From contig JAIRWT010000003.1 of the NCBI GenBank assembly GCA_031268795.1, positions 1-50,799 on the forward strand: a stretch of 50,799 nt of DNA, written 5' to 3'. Each line of letters begins with the position of its first letter. Position 1 is the first letter of the stretch. Position numbers and translations under genes: made by a program. This document shows positions 35,829 to 44,947 of this stretch, one piece after another. This stretch comes from Puniceicoccales bacterium. GTDB taxonomy: Bacteria; Verrucomicrobiota; Verrucomicrobiia; Opitutales; JAIRLM01. The notes under the pieces were generated by a model. That model saw only the letters and a list, made by a program, of their open reading frames with translations, was not told the origin of the DNA and searched no databases.

Positions 35829-37901
35829 ATGGAAAGTGAAAATTCGACGGCTATTTTTGTCACCGGTACGGATACGAATGTTGGGAAAACCCAGGTCACG
35901 GCGGCGTTGCTGCGCAGGTGGTTAATATCCGCCAGTCAGGCCGATGGATGCATTGCTGCCATCAAGCCCATTCAAACCGGCTGTGATACGGCGGACGCAT
36001 CGGATATTACCGTTTATCGGCTGGCCATTAGCGATTTACCAGCCAACCGGCAACAATGTGTGGATGTGGCCTGTTTACGGGAATTTAAAGCCGCCTGCTC
36101 CCCCCACCTGGCTGCCGAATGGGAAAAAAACCAAATTGCACCGGGACCATTACTCGAAGAGCTGCTGGCGATAATACGATCCCATGCCAGTACGCTTATC
36201 GAGGGGGCTGGAGGAATTCTTGCACCGATCAATGACCAGGAATTTAGCATGGCCGATCTCGCGGCCGCATTGAATATTCCCATAGTATTAGTGGCGCATA
36301 ATCGCGTGGGCGCTCTTAATCAGGTTTTTCTTGCGATGGCGGAGTTGGTACGCAGGTCCCTACCGGTGGCTGCCATCGTTCTCAATCAGATTATGGAAAT
36401 AACTTCGTTAGAAGAAGAACGATACTGCGAAGATAATGTAATCCGAATAAAAAATCGTTTCCCGCTTGTGCCAATTATCACAATTCCATTCTGTTCCGGA
36501 ATGCCAAATGTGCGTTTGAATACCATGGAAAGACACCTTGGGAAGCAATTGCCGGCCAAATTTTTTATTTCCCAATTGAAAGTCTCCACATCCGAGGAGC
36601 CGAGCGCGTGCCAAACCTTTGATCGAGAGCACCTTTGGCACCCATACGAAGATTCGTCCCCGTCATCACCGCCGCTGCCCGTTGTTTCCGCCCGCGGTGT
36701 ATATTTGCACCTCGCTGACGGGCGAGTGCTCATCGATGGAATTTCCTCCTGGTGGTGCGTTATTCACGGGTATAATCATCCGCGACTCAACGGTGCCATT
36801 GGAAAGCAGCTGCAATCCATGGCCCACATCATGTTCGCCGGGCTGACCCATGAACCGGCCGTGGAACTTGGACAACGGCTATTGGCGCTGGCCCCTGGGA
36901 ATCTTCAAAAAATTTTCTATGCCGACTCCGGGTCCATTGCCGTTGAAGTTGCGATAAAAATGGCCGTACAATGGTCTCGAGGGATTGGAAAGCCGGAACG
37001 GCAGCGCTTCTTTGCTCTTAGTGGAGCTTACCACGGGGATACATTCGGCGCCATGTCCCTTTGTGACCCGGAGGGGGGAATGCACCGGCGGTTTTCAGCA
37101 ATTTTACCGCAGCAAATTTTCCTTCCAAGACCGCGCATTCCATTTGGACAAGCCATCGACGGAGCAGTGGAACGCCAACGCTATGAACCATTTTTCAAAA
37201 AATACGCCCATGAAGTTGCAGGATTTTTCTTGGAACCCATTGCCCAATGCGCCGGAGGATTTTGGTTCTATTCCGCTGACTATTTGGAGCTTTTTAAAAG
37301 ATTATGCGAGGAATATGATATTCTTTTCATCGCCGATGAAATAGCCACCGGATTTGGCCGCACGGGGAAACTTTTTGCCTGCGAATGGGCGAATATTGCA
37401 CCAGATATTTTATGCGTTGGAAAAGGTCTTACCGGTGGATGCATCACACTGGCTGCAACTTTAACAACTGACGCAATTGCAAGGGCCATTGCCCGGGATG
37501 GTCCGCTCATGCACGGCCCCACCTACATGGCTAACCCACTTGCCTGTGCCGCGGCCAGCGCCAGTTTATACCTCATTGCCGATGGGACTTGGCGGAAAAA
37601 AACATGGCACATTGAAAAGTTTTTACGGGAAAATTTGGCGCCATTGTCTAATTTTGAAGGTATCGCGGACGTCAGAGTTTTAGGTTCCATGGGCGTTGTT
37701 GAGGTGCGAGAACCCGTTAATCGGCAGTCATTTCAAAGGTACTGCGTTGATCGTGGCGTTTGGTTGCGGCCATTTGCAAATGTTCTCTATACCATGCCAG
37801 CGTATATAATCGATGACGACCAATTACAAAAAATTACATCTGCCATTGGCGGGTGGTTCTCATCTCCGGAGAAAGAAATTTCCGCAAAGCCCTGTGTGTA
37901 A
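35829..37901 (+). CDS. bioDA: BioD-BioA fusion: dethiobiotin synthetase / DAPA aminotransferase
   Basis: 690 residues in one uninterrupted frame. Residues about 1-240 are BioD: FVTGTDTNVGKTQVTAALL is the nucleotide loop, with IKPIQTGCD and LIEGAGGILAPI following. Residues about 265-690 are BioA, a fold-type I PLP enzyme: HLWHPYEDSS, ISSWWCVIHGYNHP, AYHGDTFGAMSL, ADEIATGFGRTG and the PLP lysine Lys532 in CVGKGLTGG. BioA converts KAPA to DAPA and BioD closes the ring to dethiobiotin, so the fusion joins consecutive steps of biotin synthesis, here with BioD first. GGAG before the ATG supports the start. No bioB, bioF or bioC is nearby. Confidence 0.95.
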   Translation: MESENSTAIFVTGTDTNVGKTQVTAALLRRWLISASQADGCIAAIKPIQTGCDTADASDITVYRLAISDLPANRQQCVDVACLREFKAACSPHLAAEWEKNQIAPGPLLEELLAIIRSHASTLIEGAGGILAPINDQEFSMADLAAALNIPIVLVAHNRVGALNQVFLAMAELVRRSLPVAAIVLNQIMEITSLEEERYCEDNVIRIKNRFPLVPIITIPFCSGMPNVRLNTMERHLGKQLPAKFFISQLKVSTSEEPSACQTFDREHLWHPYEDSSPSSPPLPVVSARGVYLHLADGRVLIDGISSWWCVIHGYNHPRLNGAIGKQLQSMAHIMFAGLTHEPAVELGQRLLALAPGNLQKIFYADSGSIAVEVAIKMAVQWSRGIGKPERQRFFALSGAYHGDTFGAMSLCDPEGGMHRRFSAILPQQIFLPRPRIPFGQAIDGAVERQRYEPFFKKYAHEVAGFFLEPIAQCAGGFWFYSADYLELFKRLCEEYDILFIADEIATGFGRTGKLFACEWANIAPDILCVGKGLTGGCITLAATLTTDAIARAIARDGPLMHGPTYMANPLACAAASASLYLIADGTWRKKTWHIEKFLRENLAPLSNFEGIADVRVLGSMGVVEVREPVNRQSFQRYCVDRGVWLRPFANVLYTMPAYIIDDDQLQKITSAIGGWFSSPEKEISAKPCV

Positions 37902-37918
37902 AGATTTTGTAATTGACA

Positions 37919-38335
37919 ATGCGAGATGTGCATTTATTTTCATATGGCATGTCAAATGTTAGCCAAATTGGATTGCGCGTGATGGGAATTCCAGTAGAAA
38001 AGACCGCTGCAAATACCTGTCAAATTTCATGCGGCGGAACAAGCATCGCCTGCGAAAATGTGACCTATAGTCTGTTTCAAAATATTGTGGGGATAATTTT
38101 ACGGTGGTTAATTAATATGACTGGTATTGGGGCCATTGTTCTATGGCTAGTCAAAAGTATTTATGGGAATGCGGAAAGCGATGCCACGTCGGCAACTCAA
38201 GCCGTAGTTCAGACGTATCAGGAAATCGCAAGCGCGGAAAAGGAGCAGGATTCGGAAAAAAGAGAAAGCCGCACACAAAAAGCTCATAGAATTAGCGGCA
38301 AATGGGGGTTTTCAGCAAGAGCCAATCGTGGCTAA
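37919..38335 (+). CDS. Small membrane-associated hypothetical protein
   Basis: 138 residues from the ATG at 37919; a TTG two codons earlier is the only other start. It begins 17 bp after bioDA. Residues 54-80 (LFQNIVGIILRWLINMTGIGAIVLWLVKS, roughly) are hydrophobic, enough for one long or two short helices. The tail is polar, helical and basic. The N-terminal half is Cys- and Thr-rich (ANTCQISCGGTSIACENVT). No family is recognised. Confidence 0.5.
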   Translation: MRDVHLFSYGMSNVSQIGLRVMGIPVEKTAANTCQISCGGTSIACENVTYSLFQNIVGIILRWLINMTGIGAIVLWLVKSIYGNAESDATSATQAVVQTYQEIASAEKEQDSEKRESRTQKAHRISGKWGFSARANRG

Positions 38336-38409
38336 ATTTTGAGGAAGTCGTTATTTTCGCAAAAATCTCGCCAAATAAGCGATCTCTGCCAACGTGCGCA
38401 CGCGCCGCC

Positions 38410-38916
38410 ATGAGTATTGCGAGTAAGCTTTCCATCATTGTTGCAGTGAGTAAGAATGGTATCATTGGTAAAAATGGGCGCATTCCTTGGCATATCCCAG
38501 AGGAACTGAAATTTTTCAAGTCTATTACAATGGGGCATACGGTTATCATGGGGCGAAAAACATTTGAGTCCATCGGCCGGGTACTTCCCGGGCGTAGAAA
38601 CTTAGTTGTCACGCGAAGCGAAAATTGGTTTTTTGAAAATTATTATAAAAATTCCGGACAAATAAGTGTTCTTGGCAGCATGGATCTCGCATTGAATGTT
38701 ATTCGGGACAGTCCTATTCCAGAACACTTTTGGGTCATTGGCGGGGAAGAAATTTACCGGCAATTTTTGCCTTACGTGGGTGCAATTGTTTGTTCGGAAA
38801 TTCCTGCGACCTGTGATGGCGATGCTTTTTTCCAAATTCCGCGGGCTTTCGTGCGCGGGGAAAAGTTGTGCGAATGTTCGCAATTTGTTGCACACAAATG
38901 GATTCGAACTGAGTGA
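38410..38916 (+). CDS. folA: Dihydrofolate reductase
   Basis: 168 residues from the ATG at 38410. The frame is open to 38302 but the added residues are not DHFR-like. Family motifs in order: LSIIVAVSKNGIIGKNGRIPWHIPEELKFFKSIT (active-site region, with Trp and the acidic Glu), HTVIMGRKTFESIGRVLPGRRNLVVTR (NADPH and folate contacts), and HFWVIGGEEIYRQFL. It reduces dihydrofolate to tetrahydrofolate using NADPH. Thymidylate synthase is not in the window. Confidence 0.95.
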   Translation: MSIASKLSIIVAVSKNGIIGKNGRIPWHIPEELKFFKSITMGHTVIMGRKTFESIGRVLPGRRNLVVTRSENWFFENYYKNSGQISVLGSMDLALNVIRDSPIPEHFWVIGGEEIYRQFLPYVGAIVCSEIPATCDGDAFFQIPRAFVRGEKLCECSQFVAHKWIRTE

Positions 38917-38990
38917 TTCACCTACGCCGGGAAGGGTTTTCATTCATCAGGTGCGGAATGGCATTGAATGGCAGATCTTATGAATTACGG

Positions 38991-40835
38991 TTATCTAGTG
39001 CTTTTTGTTGTGTAAAATAAAGTTTGCAAAGACATGCACGTATTTCCCGGGTATCCCAAAATCTCGTCCATGCGGCAAATTTTTGCAGCGAGACTACTGG
39101 CTTCCGAATATTCTGTTCTTTTGTCAGGATATATCTTCGTGCGCCTTTTGGCATCTTCTGCCAGAAGATTTTCCAAGTATTCTTGTGTTAATGCTATAAA
39201 GCTTTTATCAAATTCGTCCTTTAGCGCCGTGGCAAAATTGGCAAGTTCCGGCGCACTGGTACTGGCAAACTTATTTGTGCTTGGGTCGTAGTGAAGTATG
39301 TCCGCGTCGAATGCCTCGCTTAAGTCGGCAGAATAATGCATCGATGGCGAAAACTGTATGTGACCATAGCGGACGATTTCTGAAAGATTACACATGAGTT
39401 CCCGAAGTTGTAAATGCCTTTTGATCTGTGTTTGATCCGAACTTTTCAGCAAATGCATATATTCTTCCGCGGGAAGCTCTGCATCAAATGCATCTAAAGT
39501 ATTATGCTTTTCCCGAAGTGCCATCAGCTCCCGAATAGGCTGTTGCCGTTCCAATTCCTTACGCCGGGCCTTCAACATCTGCCGCATTTCGCCCTGGGCT
39601 AGTACTTCTTGTGCAAGATATATGGATGCTGACGGGAATATTTCATTCAGCTTGCACATGTTTTCGTATGTAACCCTTTCGGCGTTTGCGACAATCGCAT
39701 CAAATTCTTCGCATGTATTAGCACTATTAATGTCGTATTTTAGGCTGCATACGCTTGTGTCAATTGACGAAATCATTTCCTGTAACCGTTGGTAAAAATC
39801 CAAAATGCATTCACCGGAAACTTCATGTGTATTCCATTCGTATCCAAGTAGCTCATTCACCTTATCGAATTGCTCACAAAATTGCAATAAATCATGCATA
39901 GTCTCGTGGATATTTTGGCTGGAATAAATTTTCGACCTGGCAGTAATAGCTAGGCGGCTAATTCCTTCTGATGGATTCTGGTATGTGCGCATCAATAATG
40001 TAAAACTATGATCAAGTTTGGATTTCAGCGTATTGCCAAATTCGGCAATTTTTGGCATGCGCTCACTGGTAAACTTGCCCGTTTCCGTGTCGTAGCAAAC
40101 TATATCCGGAGCGAGCTCATGGCCTGGCTCGGCATCGGATCCGGCTACGCCTTTTCCGATGTGAAGTATTTTGCAAAAATCCTTCATGAGCGCCTGGAGT
40201 TGTAAGTGTTCTGTAATTGCCGAACGATACGTATCCCGCAGCGGCCACAGGTCAGCCACTTCCGAAAGATCTGTGGGAATCTGCGCACGATTCCAATATT
40301 TACCTTCTAGCGAATGCAGCATTTCGGACATAATTTCTTCACGTTTTTCAATATATACAGGGGCCACTTGTTCCAGAATCACTGGGCGTACGGCTTCGGC
40401 GACGGCGCTTCGATTTTCCGAGCTTATTTCCCTCGGAAGCAAAATTTCGCCCACATTCTCGGAAGCCTCATCAATGACGGCGGTGAGCTCATCGGAATTA
40501 TTGCTTTCAACAATAGAGGTATGCAAATTTCCGGCAACTGTAGCAAATTCTTCGGCGAATTCCTCGGACGAAAGATTAGCAAGATTATCTGCGATTGTAT
40601 TGATGACTTCCTCGGATAAGCCAAAAAGCGCATTCATAATGCGCTCCAAAAAGCCAACGGCAGCCACTTGTCCAAGGACATTCCATCGCTTGAGAACAGC
40701 ATCAAATTTTGCAAGTATGCCAACGGAGAAATTCAATTGCAAAAGTTCTTCCCGATTAGAAGGATAAGGCGCATGAACTCCATCACTAACGCGCATAGAC
40801 ATGTCCATGGCAATAATTGTAGTCAATGCCGCCAA
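38991..40835 (-). CDS. Unknown protein with an internal domain duplication
   Basis: 614 residues, soluble and strongly helical, with no signal peptide. Two segments of about 140 residues are alike: residues about 199-340 and about 464-600. Each contains HLQL..LM....I...G, then D(I)xxYDxxTxKF.S...P..A.F...LK...D.SF..L...Y, then a K-IY...E block and a closing DE-or-NELLGY-x-N motif. A charged region (KARRKELERQQPIRELMALREK) joins them. The duplication indicates a structural module repeated in tandem, perhaps for multivalent binding. Met11 is an alternative start. It is unrecognised and lies opposite to folA. Confidence 0.72.
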   Translation of the reverse strand: MAALTTIIAMDMSMRVSDGVHAPYPSNREELLQLNFSVGILAKFDAVLKRWNVLGQVAAVGFLERIMNALFGLSEEVINTIADNLANLSSEEFAEEFATVAGNLHTSIVESNNSDELTAVIDEASENVGEILLPREISSENRSAVAEAVRPVILEQVAPVYIEKREEIMSEMLHSLEGKYWNRAQIPTDLSEVADLWPLRDTYRSAITEHLQLQALMKDFCKILHIGKGVAGSDAEPGHELAPDIVCYDTETGKFTSERMPKIAEFGNTLKSKLDHSFTLLMRTYQNPSEGISRLAITARSKIYSSQNIHETMHDLLQFCEQFDKVNELLGYEWNTHEVSGECILDFYQRLQEMISSIDTSVCSLKYDINSANTCEEFDAIVANAERVTYENMCKLNEIFPSASIYLAQEVLAQGEMRQMLKARRKELERQQPIRELMALREKHNTLDAFDAELPAEEYMHLLKSSDQTQIKRHLQLRELMCNLSEIVRYGHIQFSPSMHYSADLSEAFDADILHYDPSTNKFASTSAPELANFATALKDEFDKSFIALTQEYLENLLAEDAKRRTKIYPDKRTEYSEASSLAAKICRMDEILGYPGNTCMSLQTLFYTTKSTR

Positions 40836-40903
40836 GAAATGCGATGATAAAATATGGCAACACGATCAAGGCACCGTATCGACAGCACATCGATTTGGGT
40901 GTG

Positions 40904-42049
40904 TCAGTAGATATCCTGTAAATAGCGCCGTGATTTTTGCAGAGTTTGCATATAATTTTTTGCACCCTCTTCGGATAAATTTCCGCACGTGTTGGCGATT
41001 CGGACAAATGTGTCAGATACATCTCGTGCCATGGGCATAGCCGTGCCGCATACGTAAATGTGCGCGCCGCCAACAATCCACTGCCATATCTCGTCACAAT
41101 TTTCCCAAATGCGATCCTGCACATAAATTTTATGGTCCTGATCGCGCGAGAACGCCAATTCCAACCGGCTAAGGGCACCAGCCTTTTGATAAATGGCCAA
41201 TTCTTCTTCGAGAATGTAATCCGTAGCGCGGTGTTGATCGCCAAAAAATAACCAGCACCGCCCCAATTGGATATTGCGGCTAAGAAGAAAATTGCGATGC
41301 TGTAAAAATCCTCGAAATGGCGCAATTCCCGTTCCCGGACCGATGAAAATGACATCCATCTGCGGATCGGCGGATAGTTTAAAATGAGTTTTCGTCACGT
41401 TGATGCGCACCTCGCCGCCAATTGGCAGATATTTATTGAGAAATGATGATGCGGCGCCCTCATAGTATTTTCCGGTTGGGCCCTTATAAAGGGCCGATGC
41501 CACAATTAGTTCAATGGTATTTGAATTTACCTCAGGCGCGGAGGCAATGGAATAGAGTCTTGGCTGTAATGGCTTTAAATTGGCCAGCAAATCTTCGGCG
41601 GCCAGTGGCAGACTTGCAAATTGCTCCAAAACGTCCGCCACCACATAGCCGCGTGCAAGGGTAGTAAAATCGCCTGATAACCATTCGCCGAGTTGATCAC
41701 GGGCATCTTTCCGTGCCACATTTTCAAATATCCATTGCGCCAGCCGCCTATGGACGCTTAAAATAGTAAAATTGCGAGATAGTTGATCGCAATCGGCACC
41801 AGTCAACAATTTGGCAAGGCGCTCAACCTGGTTGGGCGGGTTTTGGGGGAAAATCGCAAGCCAATCGCCGGATTCATAGGTGGAATTTCCCGCAATGCTG
41901 ATGAGATGCACATCCTTAGCACTGCCTTCCCCGGATAAGCGAATACGCCTCTGCAGTCGGCCCACGGAAGGCAATTTTTTATCAAAAACCACAGCACCCC
42001 CATGTTCTTGCGCATCTAAAATTTTTGCCAAGCGCAATAATCGCAGCAA
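40904..42049 (-). CDS. CysJ-like FAD/NADPH reductase without FMN domain
   Basis: 381 residues covering the FAD-binding and NADP-binding halves of the sulfite reductase flavoprotein / cytochrome P450 reductase family. The FAD motif is RLYSIASAP (family RxYSI-S). The NADP domain has FIGPGTGIAPFRGFLQHR, the YVCGTAMPMARDV segment, and a C-terminal aromatic Tyr that stacks on FAD. The flavodoxin-like FMN domain of full CysJ is absent, as in shorter reductases such as the chlamydial type. It passes electrons from NADPH to an unknown acceptor. No sulfite reductase hemoprotein gene is present. It starts 8 bp after infC. Confidence 0.85.
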   Translation of the reverse strand: MLRLLRLAKILDAQEHGGAVVFDKKLPSVGRLQRRIRLSGEGSAKDVHLISIAGNSTYESGDWLAIFPQNPPNQVERLAKLLTGADCDQLSRNFTILSVHRRLAQWIFENVARKDARDQLGEWLSGDFTTLARGYVVADVLEQFASLPLAAEDLLANLKPLQPRLYSIASAPEVNSNTIELIVASALYKGPTGKYYEGAASSFLNKYLPIGGEVRINVTKTHFKLSADPQMDVIFIGPGTGIAPFRGFLQHRNFLLSRNIQLGRCWLFFGDQHRATDYILEEELAIYQKAGALSRLELAFSRDQDHKIYVQDRIWENCDEIWQWIVGGAHIYVCGTAMPMARDVSDTFVRIANTCGNLSEEGAKNYMQTLQKSRRYLQDIY

Positions 42050-42057
42050 TGGAAAGG

Positions 42058-42660
42058 CTATGTGATTACAGCCTGTGGCCTCGCCGTACGAGGTGATAGC
42101 GTGGCCATAATCATGCGTCCCGAAAGTTTTGGCGATGTTTCCAGGGTACCGAATTGTTGCAAATCATTAATTGCCCGCTGGACCACCTCATGGCCCACCT
42201 CCTGGTGGGCCATTTCCCTTCCGCGAAATGTCAGTACGAGCTTAAGCTTCATCCCTTTTTGCAAAAACTCAATACCTTGTCGAATTTTTGTCATATAGTC
42301 GCCGACGTCAACGTTTGGGCGAAACTTTACCTCTTTATACTTCGCCGCATTTGGTTTTACGTGCCCCTTTGTTTTTTTTGCCTCCGAATATTTGTGCTTT
42401 CCGTAATCAACGATTTTGCACACCGGCGGTGAGGACATGGCCGCCACCTCAACCAAATTTAATCCGTTGAACTTTGCGAGTGCGATGGCTTCACGCGTAT
42501 CCATCACGCCCAATTGCTCACCGGCCGGACCAATGACCCGTACCTCTGGGACCCGGATTCGATCGTCACAACGCGGTCCCCGATTTACACGGCCGCGATC
42601 AAAACGGCGCCCTCCTTCCCCTGGCTTTTTAAATGATCTTTGTGGCGTAAAATTTGTCAT
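42058..42660 (-). CDS. infC: Translation initiation factor IF-3
   Basis: 200 residues. A basic Gly/Arg-rich extension of about 25 residues precedes the IF3-N domain (IRVPEVRVIGPAGEQLGVMDTREAIALAK, about 35-65). The linker and C-terminal domain follow, with DYGKHKYSEAKK, KEVKFRPNVDVGDYMTKIRQ and FLQKGMKLKLVLTFRGREMAH. IF-3 binds the 30S subunit, checks start codon and initiator tRNA, and prevents subunit joining. The start is ATG rather than the AUU-type autoregulated start of enterobacteria. The usual rpmI-rplT genes do not follow; a CysJ-like gene does, 8 bp downstream. Confidence 0.97.
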   Translation of the reverse strand: MTNFTPQRSFKKPGEGGRRFDRGRVNRGPRCDDRIRVPEVRVIGPAGEQLGVMDTREAIALAKFNGLNLVEVAAMSSPPVCKIVDYGKHKYSEAKKTKGHVKPNAAKYKEVKFRPNVDVGDYMTKIRQGIEFLQKGMKLKLVLTFRGREMAHQEVGHEVVQRAINDLQQFGTLETSPKLSGRMIMATLSPRTARPQAVIT

Positions 42661-42731
42661 AGGCTAAAAATGGACACTACTGCGAACTTCCTTAAGCCGA
42701 CACCAGGTCGGTAGCAATACTGGAAATAAAT

Positions 42732-43319
42732 TCAGACATTTTTTTTGCCGGACGCCGGATGTCGTTCATATTTTTTCTTGCTGCACACAACAATCTCATC
42801 CCGGATCTGTGCCGCGTCCTCATAGCGCTCCTCCACGATGGCGAGCCGCAGATGGGAAAATAATTTGCGCACATGCCCGTCAACGGGGGAGTCCTTTCTC
42901 TTTGGCTGGTGTGGCATCTGCTGTATGTCCGCCTCCGAAGCCTCCGGAAGCAAAGTGGGAATCTTCCCGGCAAATCCGGCCCCATCGCCGGAGGCGGAAA
43001 TTTTTTCAAATATAATATGTCGAAATGTGTCATAGCACTGGGCACATCCGGTTCGAGATGTTGCGCAAAGTCTGGCGACGGTCATGCCACACTTTGGGCA
43101 CGCCAAATCAACACCCTTATCCGCAATTCCGCGCGTGCGAAAATCCCAAAAGCCAGCCAATCCCTTCGGCGGTACGCCAGAACTGTCGAGAAAGCCCCGT
43201 TCCCGGGCGCATTTTTCACACAGACGGAGATGTGTCGCCGCGCCATTGATCACCTGTGTCAGGAAGATCGTCGCTAGAGCGCCACAGCAATCACATCTGG
43301 CCAGATCCTTCATCACCAT
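42732..43319 (-). CDS. mcsA: McsA-like zinc-finger/UVR-motif protein
   Basis: 195 residues from the ATG at 43317-43319 (MVMKDLARCDCC). Other in-frame ATGs lie at 43313 and 43355. Two zinc-binding pairs are visible in the N-terminal part, CDCCG...LRLCEKCA, and another in the middle, LACPKCG...CAQCY. The C-terminus has a UVR motif (LRLAIVEERYEDAAQIRDEI) like those of UvrB/UvrC and McsA. In Firmicutes, McsA activates the arginine kinase McsB and adapts it to ClpC. Here the gene sits apart from the McsB-like gene (29.6-30.7 kb) and opposite glyS, 145 bp away. A general UVR-zinc protein is the alternative. Confidence 0.85.
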   Translation of the reverse strand: MVMKDLARCDCCGALATIFLTQVINGAATHLRLCEKCARERGFLDSSGVPPKGLAGFWDFRTRGIADKGVDLACPKCGMTVARLCATSRTGCAQCYDTFRHIIFEKISASGDGAGFAGKIPTLLPEASEADIQQMPHQPKRKDSPVDGHVRKLFSHLRLAIVEERYEDAAQIRDEIVVCSKKKYERHPASGKKNV

Positions 43320-43464
43320 AATTAGAATACGACTTGTCCAAATTGGCGATTCCATTTGCAGATTCCAAAGAAAAATTTTTTGCGGAATGGTTATTTACCG
43401 ATTTTGCGCATCTTTTCATTGAGATGACACTTGAATCGGCCGGCTTTTTTCCAAGAACGGCCCC

Positions 43465-44943
43465 ATGGATGAAATTTTGTCACTTTGCCGGCGGCGCGGG
43501 TTTATTTTCCCCTCCTCGGAAATTTACGGAGGGCTTGCCGGATTTTACGACTACGGACCTCTGGGATGCGAATTAAAAAAGAACATTCGGGATGCCTGGT
43601 GGCAGGATATGGTGCATCGGCGGGATGACATTGTGGGTATGGACGGGAGTATCATCATGCATCCAGGCGTGTGGAAGGCATCCGGGCACGTGGATGGCTT
43701 TTCAGATCCAATGGTTGATTGTCGCGAGTCCAAAATGCGCTACCGGGCGGACCAGCTTTTTTATGCATCCGTTGAAGTGGATCGGCAGATCATCGGTTAC
43801 GTGTGCGTTCTGGAGGACAGTTCCATGGAGGTAGCGGCGTTGGAAGCGGCCAAGCAATTAAAAAGTAAGCTTCCCGTCCGTGGAGAGTTGCAACCTTTGC
43901 AATTAAAATGCTACATGGATGCGCCGGAGACGGTTCAAAAGCTCATTCCGTCGCCGGCCACGGGGACACCCGGGGCGCTGACGCCACCGCGCGCATTTAA
44001 TCTTATGTTTGCCACGCACGTGGGTGCCGTTTGTGATGATGCATCCGCCGCCTATCTGCGCCCCGAAACGGCCCAGGGAATTTTTGTAAATTTTAAAAAC
44101 ATTTTGGACTCGGTGCATAGGAAGCTGCCCTTCGGGGTTGCGCAAATCGGCCGTGCTTTCCGCAATGAAATCACGCCGCGGAATTTCATTTTCCGCTCCC
44201 GGGAATTTGAGCAAATGGAGTTGGAATATTTCATCGGTCCAGATGCGGATTGGGAAGATTTGCACCGCCAGTGGGTGGAGGAGCGTCTCCATTGGCACCA
44301 TTCCATCGGCATTCGTCCGGAACTACTGGGTCTTCAGGTGCATGCAAAAGAAAAGCTAGCCCATTACTCCCGGGCTTGTACGGACATCACATTCCGATAC
44401 CCCTTTGGCCAACAGGAGTTGGAAGGCATTGCGGCGCGGGGAAATTTCGATTTAACCCGTCATCAGGAGGCGAGCGGGAAGAGTTTGGAGTATTTCGACG
44501 AGGAAATGCGCAAAAAGTATATTCCGCATGTGATCGAACCTTCCGTTGGCGTAGATCGGGTGTTGCTCGCGGTTTTGTGTTCTGCCTATGGGAGGGACAA
44601 GATTGACGGTGAAGAGCGGACCGTGTTGCGACTTCACCCGCGTGTGGCACCCATAAAAGCGGCCATTTTTCCGCTGGTCAAAAATAAGCCCGAAGTTGTC
44701 CTCATGGCCCAGGATATTCATAGGCAATTGATGAAGCGGTGGAATGTGGCGTACGATGCTTCGGGAGCCATTGGGCGCAGGTATAGGCGCATGGATGAAG
44801 TTGGCACACCATTTGCCATTACAGTTGATTTTGAGTCCTTGGAAAATGGAACTGTGACGCTGCGGGAGCGTGATTCAACCAAGCAACGGCGTATGGATGC
44901 CAGGGAAATCATGGATCACATCGCGGATGCAATAAATTCATAG
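43465..44943 (+). CDS. glyS: Glycyl-tRNA synthetase (alpha2 type)
   Basis: 492 residues, class II synthetase of the homodimeric type. It begins at the catalytic domain: LCRRRGFIFPSSEIYGGLAGFYDYGPLG, motif 1 with DAWWQDMV, the YLRPETAQGIFVNFKNILDS segment, motif 2 in QIGRAFRNEITPRNFIFRSREFEQMELEYF, and motif 3 as PSVGVDRVLLAVLC. The anticodon-binding domain occupies the last 110 residues (LHPRVAPIKAAIFPLV, ...RRYRRMDEVGTPFAITVDF). It charges tRNA-Gly with glycine. It is followed 4 bp later by a YdeI-like gene, a likely operon mate. Confidence 0.97.
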   Translation: MDEILSLCRRRGFIFPSSEIYGGLAGFYDYGPLGCELKKNIRDAWWQDMVHRRDDIVGMDGSIIMHPGVWKASGHVDGFSDPMVDCRESKMRYRADQLFYASVEVDRQIIGYVCVLEDSSMEVAALEAAKQLKSKLPVRGELQPLQLKCYMDAPETVQKLIPSPATGTPGALTPPRAFNLMFATHVGAVCDDASAAYLRPETAQGIFVNFKNILDSVHRKLPFGVAQIGRAFRNEITPRNFIFRSREFEQMELEYFIGPDADWEDLHRQWVEERLHWHHSIGIRPELLGLQVHAKEKLAHYSRACTDITFRYPFGQQELEGIAARGNFDLTRHQEASGKSLEYFDEEMRKKYIPHVIEPSVGVDRVLLAVLCSAYGRDKIDGEERTVLRLHPRVAPIKAAIFPLVKNKPEVVLMAQDIHRQLMKRWNVAYDASGAIGRRYRRMDEVGTPFAITVDFESLENGTVTLRERDSTKQRRMDAREIMDHIADAINS

Positions 44944-44947
44944 AAAC

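Noticed and set aside
38302..38409. N-terminal extension of DHFR
   Set aside because: Overlaps the preceding small gene; DHFR homology begins at the internal ATG at 38410.
40786..41355. 189-aa minus-strand protein
   Set aside because: Shadow of the CysJ-like gene in another frame on the same strand.
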